From: Gymnogyps californianus
Lineage: Eukaryota; Chordata; Aves; Accipitriformes; Cathartidae
DNA: 64,000 nt
Assembly: GCF_018139145.2 (NCBI RefSeq)
Contig: NC_059475.1
Coordinates: forward strand, 18,480,937-18,544,936
Direction of reading: 5' to 3'
The notes beneath the pieces are model-generated. The model had not been told where the DNA came from. It saw only the letters and a program-made list of their open reading frames with translations, and ran no database searches. Below are positions 49,050 to 62,600 of the stretch, in pieces; positions within the stretch are counted from its first letter, which is position 1; the number at the start of each line of letters is the position of its first letter. The position numbers and the translations under genes are program-made.

Positions 49050-52000
49050 GGTTAATTCCTTCCTTAGGAGGGCTGGGCTCCTGGTCCCTACAGGCTGGCA
49101 AGAGAAAATGCTAATGTCACCAGCGGCTGCTTGGGAGAGATTTAAAGCAGGAATGAGGGATGCTGCTGCAGGTCGGGGCCGCATGCAGCCGTGAAGAAGG
49201 GCGCAGATCCAGATTTAAGAGCAGAGACCTCAGCAAATCCTGTGATGGTCGATCAATGGCAAGCAGGCAAAGGCAGCCGAGCGGGCAGGTCCCTCCTCTC
49301 CTGCTAGGACCAACGTTGAAGATAGAAATAAATCGCCGCAGTCTGAACCTGCTGCTACCACTGCACATCCCAGGGTCATTACCAAGAGCCAGATTTCAGA
49401 GATGCCGCACGTTTGCTGCTGAACGAGGCAGGACCTCGGAGCCCTTCCCGATAGCTGCCTGCAGCTGCCTGCAGTGCTGCAAATCAACACGTCCTGACTT
49501 GAAAACACCACAAATGAATGGCAAGACCAGGACTAAAATACACCTTTTCAGCCCCTCTGACCCTTCATCTCATTTCATATGCTGCATCTGCCTCGTCTTT
49601 TTCCAGCTGTATGATGACCTTGTGCCAAGGAAGACTGGTTGCTGCAGACCAGCCATGGAGCCGGGACAAGGCAACAGCGTCCACCTTTGCACCCACCATG
49701 AAAGCGAAGGTGCAGCAAGAGATGGGGAATGCAGACAGGCCATCGTGGCACACTTTATCCTCTGCTGAGTGCATGGTTAAATCAACGTGCTGTCTCTGGG
49801 CTGTGCTCAGTGAGGGCTGTGCCATAGTGAGCCTTGGGGACAGACCATGAGGATGCTTCCCTGAAACTCTCATGAGATGTCTCCTCCTTCCTGCCCAGGT
49901 CTCCACACCTTAACCCCAGCCTGGGCTTCATTTATGGGGGAAGCTATGGGCAGAAGGACCTGCATTCTTACCTGCTCCCCACTCACTGGAGGGCATTTCC
50001 ACACCAGACCAGATCAGGGGCCTGTTTTGCACTGAAGTTTCCGCTGGCAGTGCTGTACATGATGCCCTGGGAAGTATCTCAGCCATGAACTGCTTTATGA
50101 TCACTCATCCAGAGGTCAAGACTCCTCCCAACCTCTCTTGGTTACTTCTTGCTCCCTTCCCTGAAGCGAGATCGGAGGGATCATAGCCATCGGCATTTCC
50201 ACCCTAACATATCTGGGGGCTGTACCCAGTCCTTGTCCCTGGCAGAGGAAGGAGGTGGCCTGTCACGATGGCAATGCCTCCAAAGAGGGTGCAGCCAAAA
50301 TAACTTGCATTGCAGCCACCCTGAGCTGGCACCTGATAATTGGAGCAAATTAAAGCCCGCTGGGATGGTGCTAGTTTAGGCAAGACCCGGACTAGTCACT
50401 CCAAAATCCTCTAAGGGTTAGGAGGAGTACAGAGGTGAGGTTGCACCACCTTTTCCCTCCCCCTGCACCTGCACTGAGCTCACACTGGCCGTTCCCAAGG
50501 TCTTGGCCTGATATCCTTCATCATCCGGCTGCCAATCATACCTCTCAAGCTTTGCAGCCCAAACACAAGCCCAGCAGGATGGGGTCAGGGGATAACTCAC
50601 GCAGGGTGACCCCGCTTGCAGTGCCGGGGACTCAAAGCTGCAGGCTTCGGTCACTGTGGGACCAACGTGTCTGGCACCTCTCGCAATAACAAGTGCGTTT
50701 CTCTCTGTGAGCTAGGACTCGTTGGAGCCATGTTGCAAGTGCTTTTGCACTCGGACACCCCCCAACTCTGCAAAATCTTGCGGGGATGGTGCCGCTGTCC
50801 CCATCTCCCATGCCACGCAGGAGAGAGCCACCCTGCTTGGCATGCAGGCGCGGGGCTGCTCAGATAAAGGCAGAGCTGACACAAAATTGGAAGTGACCCA
50901 AAGCCAGCCTTTCCTACATTTAACAAGTGTGACAAATGAGTTACCATCATCCTTCCCCTGACAGACTGTCTTATCTGCAGGAAAATGGATGCTGGTTTAA
51001 TGAACCAGGGGGAATATTGAACTGACTCTGCAACATTTTTGCATGCATAAACCATCAGGGATGGAGAGGGTGGGCTATTATTAGTAACCACCATATTTAT
51101 TATTTGTTGCCCACATTGTAGGAAGTGTCAATGCTGAAATTGCTGTGCTGCAGCAGGTCGGAGGTCCACCCAGACCTGCCTCGGACAAGAACAGGGTAGT
51201 GGAGGAAGATGCAGTAACCCCATGGCTGGAGGATGGGAGGATCCACCCCAGGCAGATGCTCAGCTCCACCACAGCCCTCACCTTGGCTCCACCTGCGGCT
51301 CTGGGCTGGGAGCAGCAAAGCCCCTGCGCTCTCCGCTCCTCTCTCTTAGTGCCCCCCCATTCATTATAATGGAGCCCCTCCAAACTCATGGCAGTAGGAA
51401 AGCACCCCCCAAATGGGGAAAATGAGGGGGAGACATAGATTTCCAAGCTTGCTTAGGAAAAAATAAGTCATTTATTCATGCAGAGGTCTTCCAAGTGCAG
51501 CAGCATCAAGGTGCTTAGCATTCATTTCATCTTGCCAGTGTCAGGGAACCCCAAATTGAGACGGCAAAACTGTGTCCCCATATACTGGCAGGCAGGTACC
51601 TCCCAGATTGCACCAACTGTGCTGTTAAGTGAAAGAAAGATCTTTTTTTCATTTTGAGGGAACAAGGGAAAGAAAAGCAGCAGCCAAATCCGACAGGTCC
51701 TCTAATTGTTTTGGGTTTTTTTAATTTTGCAAGAAAATTCTGGAAGTTCAGGTTTTGCCAAGGCTGACACCCGATGCAGCAGAAGGCAGGCTTTCGAGGG
51801 TTGCTTCTCTGCCTTTTCACTTCTGCCACTCACAACGTCGCGCCACACTCTCCAAATCACAGCTTTTTTTGGCTGCGAAGCCACAGCCTCTGTTGCACTC
51901 AGCAGTGGGAAGGAAAACTGAGAGGAAGGGGTGGAAGAGAGGAACAGCCAAAGCTGCTTGAGAAGCGTCTTTTGAGATGGGGAAGAACTGACGGTCACAT

Positions 52001-55000
52001 TGCCATATAGAGATTTAATTGTATTCCTTCAGGAAACTGAGCTTGACAGCTTGATGAGGATTTCTTTTTGCTTTTTCTTTAGCTCGAGGGGAGAAATGGG
52101 GAAGGGGGGGCGAGTGATTGTTTGACATTTTAGTCGACATTGTGAGATTGTGCCTAAAATACTACTGCTGGTTTTGTGCCCCTGGTACATGAAAGGCGTT
52201 TTGGGTGAGCATGGGGAAAGGTCACCGAGGCTGGTGAGGGGCACGCTTCCCCAGGGAAGAGGTGCTGCGGGAACAGGGCTCGTTCAGCCCGGCGATGAAA
52301 TGGCTTCGGGGGGACCCTCACGGCAGCCCCAGCACCTAGGAGGAGGTCACGGAGGGAGGGAGTCGGATGCCCGAGCCGAGCTGGAGCTGCCCTGGGAGGA
52401 GCCGTGCTGCGGGAGGCAGCAGAGGGCCCCCTTACACCGTTCCACCGCAGCCGGCAGCTAGCCGCCGCGCCGCCCATCTCCGCGGCCTCTGGGCAGGCCA
52501 GGAGGCTTCGGGCCCCTTGCCCGTTGCAGGGAGCAGGGGTCCATCCCCGCTCATCCCGAGCCCGAGCAGCTCGGGACTCCCCCCTGCTCAAGCCCCACCG
52601 CCGGGGAGATGCGAGCCCCCGCGCAGGGCAAGCGCTAGCTTGTGCAAGAAGCAGATGTGGGGTAAGGGTGGCTCCTGCACCCCAAAACCAGCCAGGAGTG
52701 GGTGGGGGCAAGGCAACAGCCCCAGTCCCCCACAGGGACGTGCCCCTTCCTGCCAGCCAGGACACGTGTGTCACGCGAAAGCCTGGGCGCCGTTACACAT
52801 TTACCCTCCACGCTGGCAGGGAGAGGTGGCTGGGGGCCAAGCAGCGCCAGGGGCGGGTGTCGGGCCGGCATGTGAGCAAACCCTGCCGCGCTTACGCAAG
52901 CCTCAGCACTCACCCGTGGCTCTGCCCCGGCTGCCACGCAAGGCTCGGTGATGCCACCTCTGCGCAAATGCCGCCAAGCCAGTTTGCAGACAGCAGCGCA
53001 TCAAATCCCAGCTGGGGTGAACTGGTTTGGGTTTGGTCGGTAAACGCGACCCCACAGCTCTCCTACGTCTAGGGGCTGGTGGTAATAAACATGGCAAGCT
53101 GGAGCTAATTCAGGTAACAACCTTCCAGCGCAGCGCCAGCATCCCACGCCAGGGGTGAGCTACCAGGCATGCAGGCAAAGCACAGTGAGTCAGGGCTGGA
53201 GCAGCCCTCAGCCTGAATACCCAAATTAACAGTCAGAGAGAGATGCAAATGGCAACCTCTGTTCTTCTGTGGGGTGTGTAAGCCACCAGCAAAAGCCGAC
53301 ACCAAGCTGTAGCATCATGACCCTGCTTCCCAGGCGCTCCATGGGCCAGGAGGCAGTCACGCTGCCAGCAAGTAGCAGCTCTGGCCTCTCTTACCAGTCA
53401 CGTGCTGATGTCCTCAGTGACCTTACCGAAGTCCCTTCACCTCTATGTTTTCCCCTCCAACACTGTCTCATTGGTTGCTGACTTCTCAGAGGAGGAACTG
53501 CAGCCTTGCTTAGTGCCACCAGGTCCTGGGCTTGCGTGGGACCTTGGTACCGCAGGCATCCTGCAACCAGTGCAATTGCAGCAGTGCCCAGATACGGTCA
53601 GTGGATACAGGGGAAGAGCAGGGCTCTGATGGAGCTGCCTCTTCCCTCCTCTCCATCCGTGGATGCTGGCAGGCCTGTGCAGGATACGTGCGGCAGGTTG
53701 GACAGTGAAGAGTGCCCGGCTCTGCAGGCAGATCGCAGTGGTGCGCAGCCTTGCCGGGCGGAGGAGGGGGAGGCACAGATGGCAGCAGATGCTCTCATCA
53801 GTGAAAATGATTGAAGCAAAACACAAAACAAAAAAACCTAGCAACTGGCGAGCAGCCTAACAAAAACCAGCATAGGGGTAGAGAAAAAGGGTCTAGAGCT
53901 GATGGACCCTTGCATGGAGCCTAACTCCATGCTGCCTTCTGGCCCAGGGTAATGTTTTTCCCATCCCCAGCTCACATATGGAGAAGAAAGACCATGCCTC
54001 GTCCCGGAGCACTGGGCAGTGATTATTTTTTAAGGCTTGGATGTACTGAAACGAAATTGTTCAGTGTCTCTCCCCTTTCCCTGTCCCTGTCACTGTCCTC
54101 TCTCTCATCCCTCTCCCACTGCCTTCAGAGGAGTGAATATGACCCCGGACGGCTTCTAGGCACACCAAAGCCACTCGCCTACCCTCCGCTGCCCAGGGCA
54201 AACACGGCACACTGTTTCAGCACTGGCGGCGAAGGAGCAGGCACGCTTCCTGCACCCGAGGAGTGTTACTGCAAAGGCTCTGCGCAGCTCAGCTGCTGCC
54301 ACCAGCCTTGGCTCCTCCAGAGTGATCGCTTCATGCCAGTGCAAAGGTCCTGCTCCTCTGCCCCTCCCATCCCCTGACTTTGAACCATCATGCCAGTACT
54401 CAGCAACCGTGCCCGCATTTGGCACATCTCCACGCTCCTGCCCAACTTTTCTCAGACAGGTCCAGGGCGGAGGGAATCAGAGGGAACTTATTCAATGTAT
54501 GATGGTTTTTTTTTTCCTTTTTCCCTTTGGCAGGAGCGCTTCGTGGCACAGTCAGAGCCGCAGAATGAATGCTTCTGCAGCATGCACTGAGCTGAATGGC
54601 ACAGCACGCAGCCCTCCAGCCTGCTACTTCTGCAATTAATTGTGCGGTAGCTGCTTTTGCGATGTGCACGTGCAGCTCTGTGCCCTGCAAGTGCTGAGCC
54701 ACACTGCGCACGGGCAGATATTTCTATTGGGAAAATGGAGACAGATCCGGGGCAGCCCCCTGTGTGAGAAACACAGCTGCCTGGTGATGCTGCAAGTGCC
54801 TTTTGCCTGCTCAAGCATGTCAGCTCTCTTCACTAATGGAGTGACACCATTTTGGGCTTTGCAGGAGGAAGGTGGCATGCTGGGATTCACTGGGAATGTG
54901 CTGGGCTCCATCCCAGCCATGGAGTGGGAGAGCTGGAGACCTGGCTCCCGGGAAGCACATGGGCAGGAGCCAAAGAGGGGAGCAATGTCCTTCCCACGGT

Positions 55001-58000
55001 GGGATGCACAGTTCACTGCAGTCAGTATATTTCTTTACAAAATGAGGTGATACGGAGCCTGGCAAACCCCTTCCTCCAGCACCTTGCAGTGCCCCACTCT
55101 GGGACACCACGGCGAAGGTGACAGGCACGTGTGTGGTGGAAACAACCATGCTCAGTAGAAGTGGAGCCATGTCAGCCCAAGGGTCACCTCTGGCTTCAGT
55201 CATCAGTACAGTTTCAAGGTGCCAGTACCCCCTGCAGTGGGAATACAGCGCCCTATGCCGCAGCCAGCGCTGCCGGCTCGAGGGCGACAGGAGGCTGGCT
55301 TGGCCGGTGGCACAAGGAGCAGCATCTGAACACCAGGCAAGGTTAAAAAAAATTATTTGGCCATTTAAAGTAATTGCAGGTTGGCAAAAAGTCTCTCCTT
55401 TTTGATGGATAAGAAAGTTGGGTTTGCAGCAATTTCTTTTTCCTAGTTTTAGTTTCCTCCATGAACAGGTTCCAATTTTAATCCCTGTAGGATGCAGGAG
55501 GTTCCGCTGCACTCTTCTGCCTTTGGCCTACCATGGCAATTAGGGGGCCTGGAAAACATTTTAGCAAGAACTATTACGTGTACAAGCGTAATTCACATTT
55601 GAAACACATAGCTGGGATGCAATCCATCTTCGGATGCGCCTGAAATCTGGGAAAGAGGAAAAAACAGAGTGGGGCAAATTATTTTTTAAGTGTTTTACCT
55701 GAGATAAAGCACTTTCCTTTAGCAATAAGCAACTTGCTGCATAATTTTTGCTTGGCTCATGATGGTTGTGATGGGGAGGGGGGGGATGCTGGCCCTGGGG
55801 CTGAGACAATAGATTCACATCTGGTAGATGGGAGCTTAGAGCATGAGGCTGCTTTGTTCTGCCTGCCTGACCATAACAGCATTGCCCCAGCTCTTCCCGC
55901 TTAATTTCCCCTGGGGAAAATAGGGATGCTGCTTGCCCGGTCAGCGCACCCGAGCCACCCAGAGCCGACTGGGTGTGTTTGCAGCACTGCCCTTGCTCAG
56001 GCTGGCTGCCCTCTTCCATGTAGCCATGGGTCCGCACCCGAATGCCAGAATTTCAGGTTGAACAGGATTGGGATCTAAGCAGGGTTAGCTCCTGGCTTTG
56101 GGAGGCAGGTGAGGTTTTGCAAGCCTCCGTCGCCGCCTGCTCCTGGCCCCTGCGATCCCGGGAGCAGTTTAAAAGCAGTGAATCATTTGTTTTGGTTTCT
56201 CCCCACCAGGCGCTTGGCTGCAGCACCTCACACAGAAGCAGTAGGCGTGGGAGAGATGCATGGCTCGTGGGCTGGAGCCTCTCGCGCCGGCCGTGAGAAC
56301 CAGCATCCCACTGGTCCCCGGCCCCACTGGAGCATCTCCTCCTGTTTGCTGCCATTAGGGATTTTGTATGGGTCAAATCTCCCGTGTCCCCATCACCCAG
56401 GGATGCACCAGGGGATCCGTGGGGTGGCTGAGGAGAGGTTGCTGGAGATGAAGGCTCAAGAGGGAGCTCAGCTCAGCCTCTTGCTGGAATGAACAGTCCA
56501 AGGCAGGTGTCCGGCAGTCCCTCAGGACACTCCATCCTCTGCCTCTTCCTCACCACCTCCCCATCCTTTGCCCACCGCCAGCCCATCATCCTTCTCCCAT
56601 CTCCTTCCTTGTACTCCTCCCTTGCACTGTGCCACCAGCCGGCCAGGGAGCGATCTTCCCGACAGCTGATCTGGGATGCTCATCTGGCAGCAGCGTGCCA
56701 GGCCCAGGGTTGGAAACATTGATTTTAACTGGGATTTGGAAAGAAACTGTTGAAATCCTCTTCCTTCAGCAGGCTTTGCGAGCTCATGGCTCTCTGCCTA
56801 GATAATAGCTTTTATGAGGAAGCTTTGGGATTTTCAAACTCATTCCTTTCTCCTTCTTTTTTTCTATTTTACCCCTGAAAAGGGATGTTGGGCAGGGGAG
56901 GAAGCAGCCCTAAGCTGAAGCAAGAGAAGTCTTTTTCAGTTTTTCCCTGGCCGGGGCACTCCTCACAGCTGTGAGGAGGGAGCTGGGTAGGAAAACCAAC
57001 AGGAAAGGCAGAATGGAAGAAAGACCCCCACTTCGTTCCAGCCATGCCAGGCACACTCCTGCTCCTGCTCCCACCAGGACCAAATGCTCCAGAGCTGCTA
57101 AAGAAGCGAGTGCCTGTGCTACCTCAGCATCTTGCCACCAATTATGGTACCTGGGCCAAAATCCATGCTGTTTAGGTAGACTAGCCCTGGTTTTGCGGAA
57201 GTTTCCCTGCTGACAGCTTTGGGTGAGCTGATTTTCTGCGGTAGGAGAAGGGTATGAACTCAGCACTGCTTATGCAACGGGGAGAGTGAGATTTTTTTAG
57301 CACCCCAGGGTTTTATACCTCTGGTGCTCTACAAGAAATGACTTTTCTGGGAAAGATTTTGCCACCAGTAACTGTGGGAGCTCGACATCCTTCTTGAGCA
57401 AGCTGCTGGCTGTGTGTCTGGAGAGATGAGAGTTAATTTTAAAACATCCGGCATCCGTATCAGCAGGGAGGAAGGTTCCCTTGATTTCCTAAGCGCCAGC
57501 AAAACCTAAGCTTCTAAACCCTAATCCGTCTCTAAGCTGGAGCTGCCAGGCCAGGGCCAAGGACAGAGAAAAAACCCTGCTGCGTTAGCCAAACCAGCCA
57601 TGCGGCTCTTTGGTGCCACCGCAGCAGCATGGAGGTGAGCCCACCCTGCCCAGCCAGGAGCCAACCCGTGGGCCAGGCTCCCCCTGAACCCCCCAACTTT
57701 TGGGCCACTCTTTGCCATGCTGTCCTCCAAGACCACGCTGCGTTTACATCTGTCCTTCCCCAGCTTGGGCACTTCAGAGCAAGCAAGTCCTGCAGGGCCG
57801 TCCCAGCAGCCACCCTGCTGCTGCAAGTTCAGGTGTTTGAGGTGGGCAGACCCGCCTCATGAACTGCAGGCAGGGTGCAGTGACAGGCAGGAGGGGTGGC
57901 CCTACCTGCGGGAGAGCTCCAGGCTCAGCGTTGCCTGCATCAGGCCAGAAGGGCAGCCCGGGAACCATGTATGAACCAAAAATACACGAAAGCGCATTTT

Positions 58001-58200
58001 TTGCCAGGAGCAGCGCAGCACTGGAGGTGTCCCCCGGGAACCTCAGCGGCCAGGAGGGTCACCCCCAAAAAAGCCCTCTGCTGTTCAGGCCACTGTCTCT
58101 GCGGCGTAACCCATCTCCCTGAGAGAGGGCATCACCCAAAACCACCAGGCGTGGGAGCCCCCCACGCAGCCCAGCAGCCGGGCAGGGCCGGGGCTGCCCG
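49050..58200. other. Intergenic region downstream of IFITM10
   Basis: About 9 kb without recognised exons on either strand. Short open frames here (up to about 220 codons, in GC-rich parts) have no recognisable motifs. A CpG-richer patch lies at about 52280-52930. Pyrimidine-rich stretches with acceptor-like CAGs (for example 54060-54130) are not followed by recognisable coding sequence. Confidence 0.5.
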
Positions 58201-59060
58201 GGATGCGCGCAGGCAGCGCGGGCCCCGAGGGGACAGGGGAGCGGCGCTGCGCGGGGCAGCGCCGGGGTCGCGCAAGTCCCGCGGAGCTCCGCACGGCCGG
58301 GCCGGGAGGGGAGGGGAGGGGGACCAGCACCCACTCCCTCCGCGCCGCTCCGCGCCCGCGGGGCTGACGTCACCCTGCCCCTGCGCCGCCCGCGCTGATT
58401 GGCTGCGGGTGACGTCAACGCTGGCTTCCCCCCCCCCTTCTTCCCCCCCCTAATCCCCCCCCCGTTCCCGAGGCATGACCTCATCGCCGGCGCATTCCCG
58501 GCGGCGCGCGGAGCGGCGCGGAGCGGCGCGGTGCAGCGCGGAGCGGCGCGGAGCGGAGCGGGCCCCCCCCCCCCGCCCGCCGCGGCATGCGGGCCCTGCG
58601 GCGCCGGCAGCGGCCGCGCCAGCGGACAGCCCGCGGAGCGGCGCGGCCGTCCGCGCCCGCCGCGCCGGGTCAGTGCATCCCCCTATAGATGTCTATACTC
58701 GCCGGGTCTGTGCGCCCCGCGGGGGGGGACGGGCGGGAGGGGGGGCGGCGCGGTGCAGCGCGCCCGCGTGTGCGGAGCGGGGCCGGCATCGCGCCTAGCG
58801 CCGGTGGACAGCGCGAAAACATATACCTGTAATGTACGTGTATATATCTATATGTGGATATAGGGCTTTGGGTTTTTAAGGGGGGGTTGGAATTATTCTG
58901 GTGCAAGGAAAAAAATTAGGGGGGTGCTGGAGCTGGGGAGGGAGCAGCCCTGCAGCGGGCTGCGGCGCGGGGATGGGGAGGGGGGGCTAGCGGTCCGCGG
59001 CCGCGCATGTCGGGGGCGCTGCGCTTGTTTTCGGAGCGGGGGGGGGGGTGTGGAGGGGAT
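58200..59060 (+). promoter_or_regulatory. CpG island promoter with paired CRE sites, start of the next gene (possibly DUSP8)
   Basis: The G+C and CpG content is very high from about 58200 to 59050. Perfect palindromic CREs (TGACGTCA) lie at 58365-58372 and 58410-58417, 45 bp apart. An inverted CCAAT box (ATTGG, 58398-58402) sits between them, and a CRE-like TGACCTCA lies at 58476-58483. The GC-rich GGAGCGGCGC-type repeat at 58497-58560 follows. This is a textbook CREB/NF-Y CpG promoter. In mammals as I recall, DUSP8 is the next gene after IFITM10 on the same strand, hence the guess. I see none of its coding sequence, so identity and direction are inference. Confidence 0.6.
58500..58560. repeat. 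GC-rich (GGAGCGGCGC)n-like short tandem repeat
   Basis: Several imperfect copies of a 10-bp GGAGCGGCGC-type unit lie inside the CpG island. This is common in GC-rich promoters. Confidence 0.7.
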
Positions 59061-59585
59061 GTGAAACTCCCACCCTGCCTTCGCGGTGTGCGTATGCCGG
59101 GCCGTGGTGGTGCAGGTGAGGAGGGGGTTTGGGAAGCTCTGGGGAATACCCGCAGTCCTGCTGGGCCGGGGGTCGCGTATGGAGGGGTTTTCTCTTGGGG
59201 GCTGAGGGCTGGTGTTTGAGGAACCAGTGTTAACAGCGCTGTGGTTTTTCTGATGATGAAAGAGGTTGGAGTGTCGCCCTGTGTCCTTGGCGTTTAAACG
59301 AAGCCGGCATGTGTTTAGCAGTGGGGTTTTCATGCAACACTTCACTGCTGCGGCTCCAAAGGCGCTGCTAGCAATTAATGAATTAAGCTGCCCGTTTAAA
59401 ATAATCCCCTCCACCTCCCTAATGTGCATGGACCGATTGATCACCCCCCCCCCATTATTATGTATTGATAAATGTTGCTCTCTGTGCTGAGCATTGGTTG
59501 TTTTTAAAGATTCCTAGTTATTTCCCTTATTGATAAATAAGTTCCTTCTCCTTCCTGCTCCCCCCTCCCTTTTCTCCTCCCCCAG

Positions 59586-59657
59586 AATTAAATTCCTGAG
59601 CAACAGCAAAAGCTGATGTCAGTGCTTCAGCTTGCATTGGGGGAGCTCTGTGCACAG
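59586..59657 (+). other. Candidate 72-bp exon downstream of the CpG island
   Basis: A strong polypyrimidine tract (59546-59582) ending CCCCCAG at 59585 precedes this segment. CACAG|GTCAGT follows it. It contains ATG at 59616 with 14 codons (MSVLQLALGELCAQ) reaching the donor in phase 0. It could be a 5' UTR exon or a start exon of the gene driven by the CpG island. I do not recognise the peptide. Confidence 0.25.
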
Positions 59658-59659
59658 GT

Positions 59660-62600
59660 CAGTAATTTGCGGTTTTGTTAGAAGGAAGGACGCGGTGCAG
59701 TGCTGTTCTATTAAGGATATTTTGATTTTTCTAGGCACAGATGCGTTTATCCTTCGTATTGCGGTAGTTATCAACTGCTCCCTGGTGGGAGCTGGGCACT
59801 GCACAAGCATGTGTGGAAGAGACCGTCCCTGTCCCAAGCAGCTAGCAATGACAAATGCATTGGGAATAGTTGCCAGAGGTTTCGATCTCCCTCTAATTTG
59901 AGGTATAAAGGCAGACCCTCCCCAGGAGACGGTCGAGATATCCAAGAAGCCCTGAACAGGTAGCACCGAGGGTTGTGCCTGGCAGACCAGGGGCCATGTT
60001 AACCTTGAAAGCAGCTTGCCCGTGGAGCGGTGTTCAACATTTGCTTGCATTGTCTCATCCTCCTGCACTAAGGCAAAAGGCTCAGGGTACTGCTGCCTAT
60101 GCACCCAAACGCGGCTGTGGAGAGCTTTGTTTTCGGAAGGACTCGATGCATGGGAATTGGCGCTTAGGGGTTTGGCCTTGCCTCTGTCAGGCAGGGTTTG
60201 CTTGTGCTGTCGGAGGGCATCCATGCCGGGAGGACTCTCTCTGCAGAAGAGGTTTGTTGGGGTTTGGGGTCTGGCTGGGGGTTCCTGCGCTTGGTTTGGT
60301 TTTGCTTATAACGGTTCCCCAAACAAAATAAGCTGCAGCACCGAGAAAACCCTCCTGGCCATAGCTGGAGGTATTTGGGATTTTAAAATGCTTGCAAGGG
60401 ATTTGCAGGTGTCTTGTCCCCAATTTTGCCTGGCACAGCCTTGCTGGCAGAGCCTGGATGTGTAGGACTGTCCAAATGGCTGGGACCAGAGAGGACAGTT
60501 GCGTGCGTGAGCAGCAGATGGATGCCCAAACGCCTCTTTGCAATGGCAGTAGGCAGAAATTCCTGCCCTCAGCCTATCGGCAGCATGCTTGAGCAGCACA
60601 AACCTGGGGCTGGAGGGTCTCCGAGCTGAGATGGCAGCATCTCACACCAAAAGGCTTTTAACCCAACAGATGTGCCCCCCATGGCTTTCAGTTGTCCCTG
60701 CCTTGACGCAAAGTAGGAGTAGGGAAGGAAAAACTGGATCTAGCACTGCTGTTTAAAATCTAGCCTCAGCTACACTTGGGAGAGCTCAGCAAAGTGGCCA
60801 GAGTCCTTAGGAGCGTTCACTGGAGGCTCTGCATGAAGATTATTCTTGCAAATACCGCACCGTGTTTGTCTGCAGAGCGTGCTTTTGCTGGGTGCCAGGC
60901 ACCTTGCTGAGAAAGCCACTGAGGTGCCTGCCTTTGGAGAGCTTAAATTCACCTAAAATTAAATGCAACGCCACTATTACTACCAAAACACCCCCGAGGG
61001 CTGGGTAGGACTTCACAGTAGTGTCTGTCCCATACTGCCAAACTGGATCTTGGGAGGTGGGAGAAAACTAGCTTCTCCCCCTGCAGCCACATCCCCCCAA
61101 AAAGACCTCCCCAAAGGCTGGAAACCTGTTGTGGCTCTGGATTTCTGAAATGACTTCCCTTGGCAGGAGTATGAGCGAGTCCGCCTTCCATCCCTACCCC
61201 TTACCTCTGCACCAGCTGCTTTAATCTACGTAAGAGGTAGGGAGTGTGTTATAGGTGCTTTTCCTCTTTGGATTTGCTTCGTTGCCTTTAAGCGAGGCTG
61301 TTCTTAGGGGTCAGAGGTTAGTTTCGCTGGTGTGCAGCTGAGCTCCCAAAGCCCTGGGCACAGGCAGGTGCAGAGCATGTTAACACTATCAGGGATGGAA
61401 GGAGGAAAAGGAGGTGCTCCAGCGCTTGGCAGCCTTGATTTATGGTGCTGGCTCGTAGGACACTGCCATCATACTGAAACAGTTCCGGCAAACTGAGTCT
61501 TGTAGATGCTGACTCCTCTTTGTCTGGTAGGACAGCTGGAATGTTGCACTAGGAGAGTTTGCAGAACTTTTTGCCCTCCACCATGGGTTTAATGGCAGTG
61601 TTAAGGGGGAGATGGCTTCAGAAACACCCTGGTGCTCCTGGTCCTCCAACTGCAGCCGTTGGGTCTCACCCCGCTCTTTTCCTTGCTGCTATGCAGAGAA
61701 ACTCCTGCAGCCAGAGCGGCAATGCCGTCATCCTGTGGGGAAAGCTTAAACGCGCTCCTCTGCATCCCCATGCCCTCTGGGTTTTAAAACCTGTTTTTCA
61801 AGCTTTACATTTCTTCTCTGAAGATACACCTGTCCTGCCTGATGCCGAGTGGGAAGGAGGCACCTGACGTAATTACGGGCAGGCTTGGGGAAGGGAGGTG
61901 AGTGGCCTGGCAGCATTCATCAGATAAGAAGCTAAATGAGCTCTCTGCTCAAGATTTTCTCAAGCTTGCTCAGGAGACCTGGGCGTACCTCGCGTGCAGG
62001 ATTATAACACAGCCAGGGGAACATGAGGGGGGTAAAAACTGACCATGCCAAGTATCAGGGGCTGCCCTCAAAGCCAGGCAGAGCTTGTGGCGTGATTAGT
62101 GGCAGTGCAGGTTCCCACGGGGATGGTGGGTGGTGTATTGCACCCCAGTGATGGCCTGATGGCTTTGCCTGCTCCTCTGATGGAGAAGGAGACCATGGCA
62201 TGTGTCACATCCCCATGGGAGAGATGCTCTGCCAGAAGCGGGCCAGCAGCTGAGACCATGGTGAAACATACCAAGCTCTGGCCACAGCGGGTGCCTTGGT
62301 CGCCCTGTCTCCTCTTTAGCATGAGGTCATGGAAAGGAAAACAGGGTCTTATCTTCCTCTTCCAAGAGATGTTTGTAGACTTTCTACCCTAAGCCTTTGG
62401 GTCAATGCTGTCCAAAAGGCTCCTTTGGCTCTCAACCATCTCCACTTCGAACAAGGAGAGTAAGGGAGGGCCATGTTGGGGGGCCATGCCCGGCACAGAG
62501 CCCTGCCCAGCCTATGCTGCAGACTGCCATGGCTCCTGTAGGATGGGCCGCTCCATCCATCTGCTATTTGGCTCTTCCTCTGAGGTTTTCTAGACCCAGC

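Noticed and set aside
49160..49768. 202-codon + strand ORF downstream of IFITM10
   Set aside because: No recognisable domain, no splice context and mixed composition. Consistent with chance.
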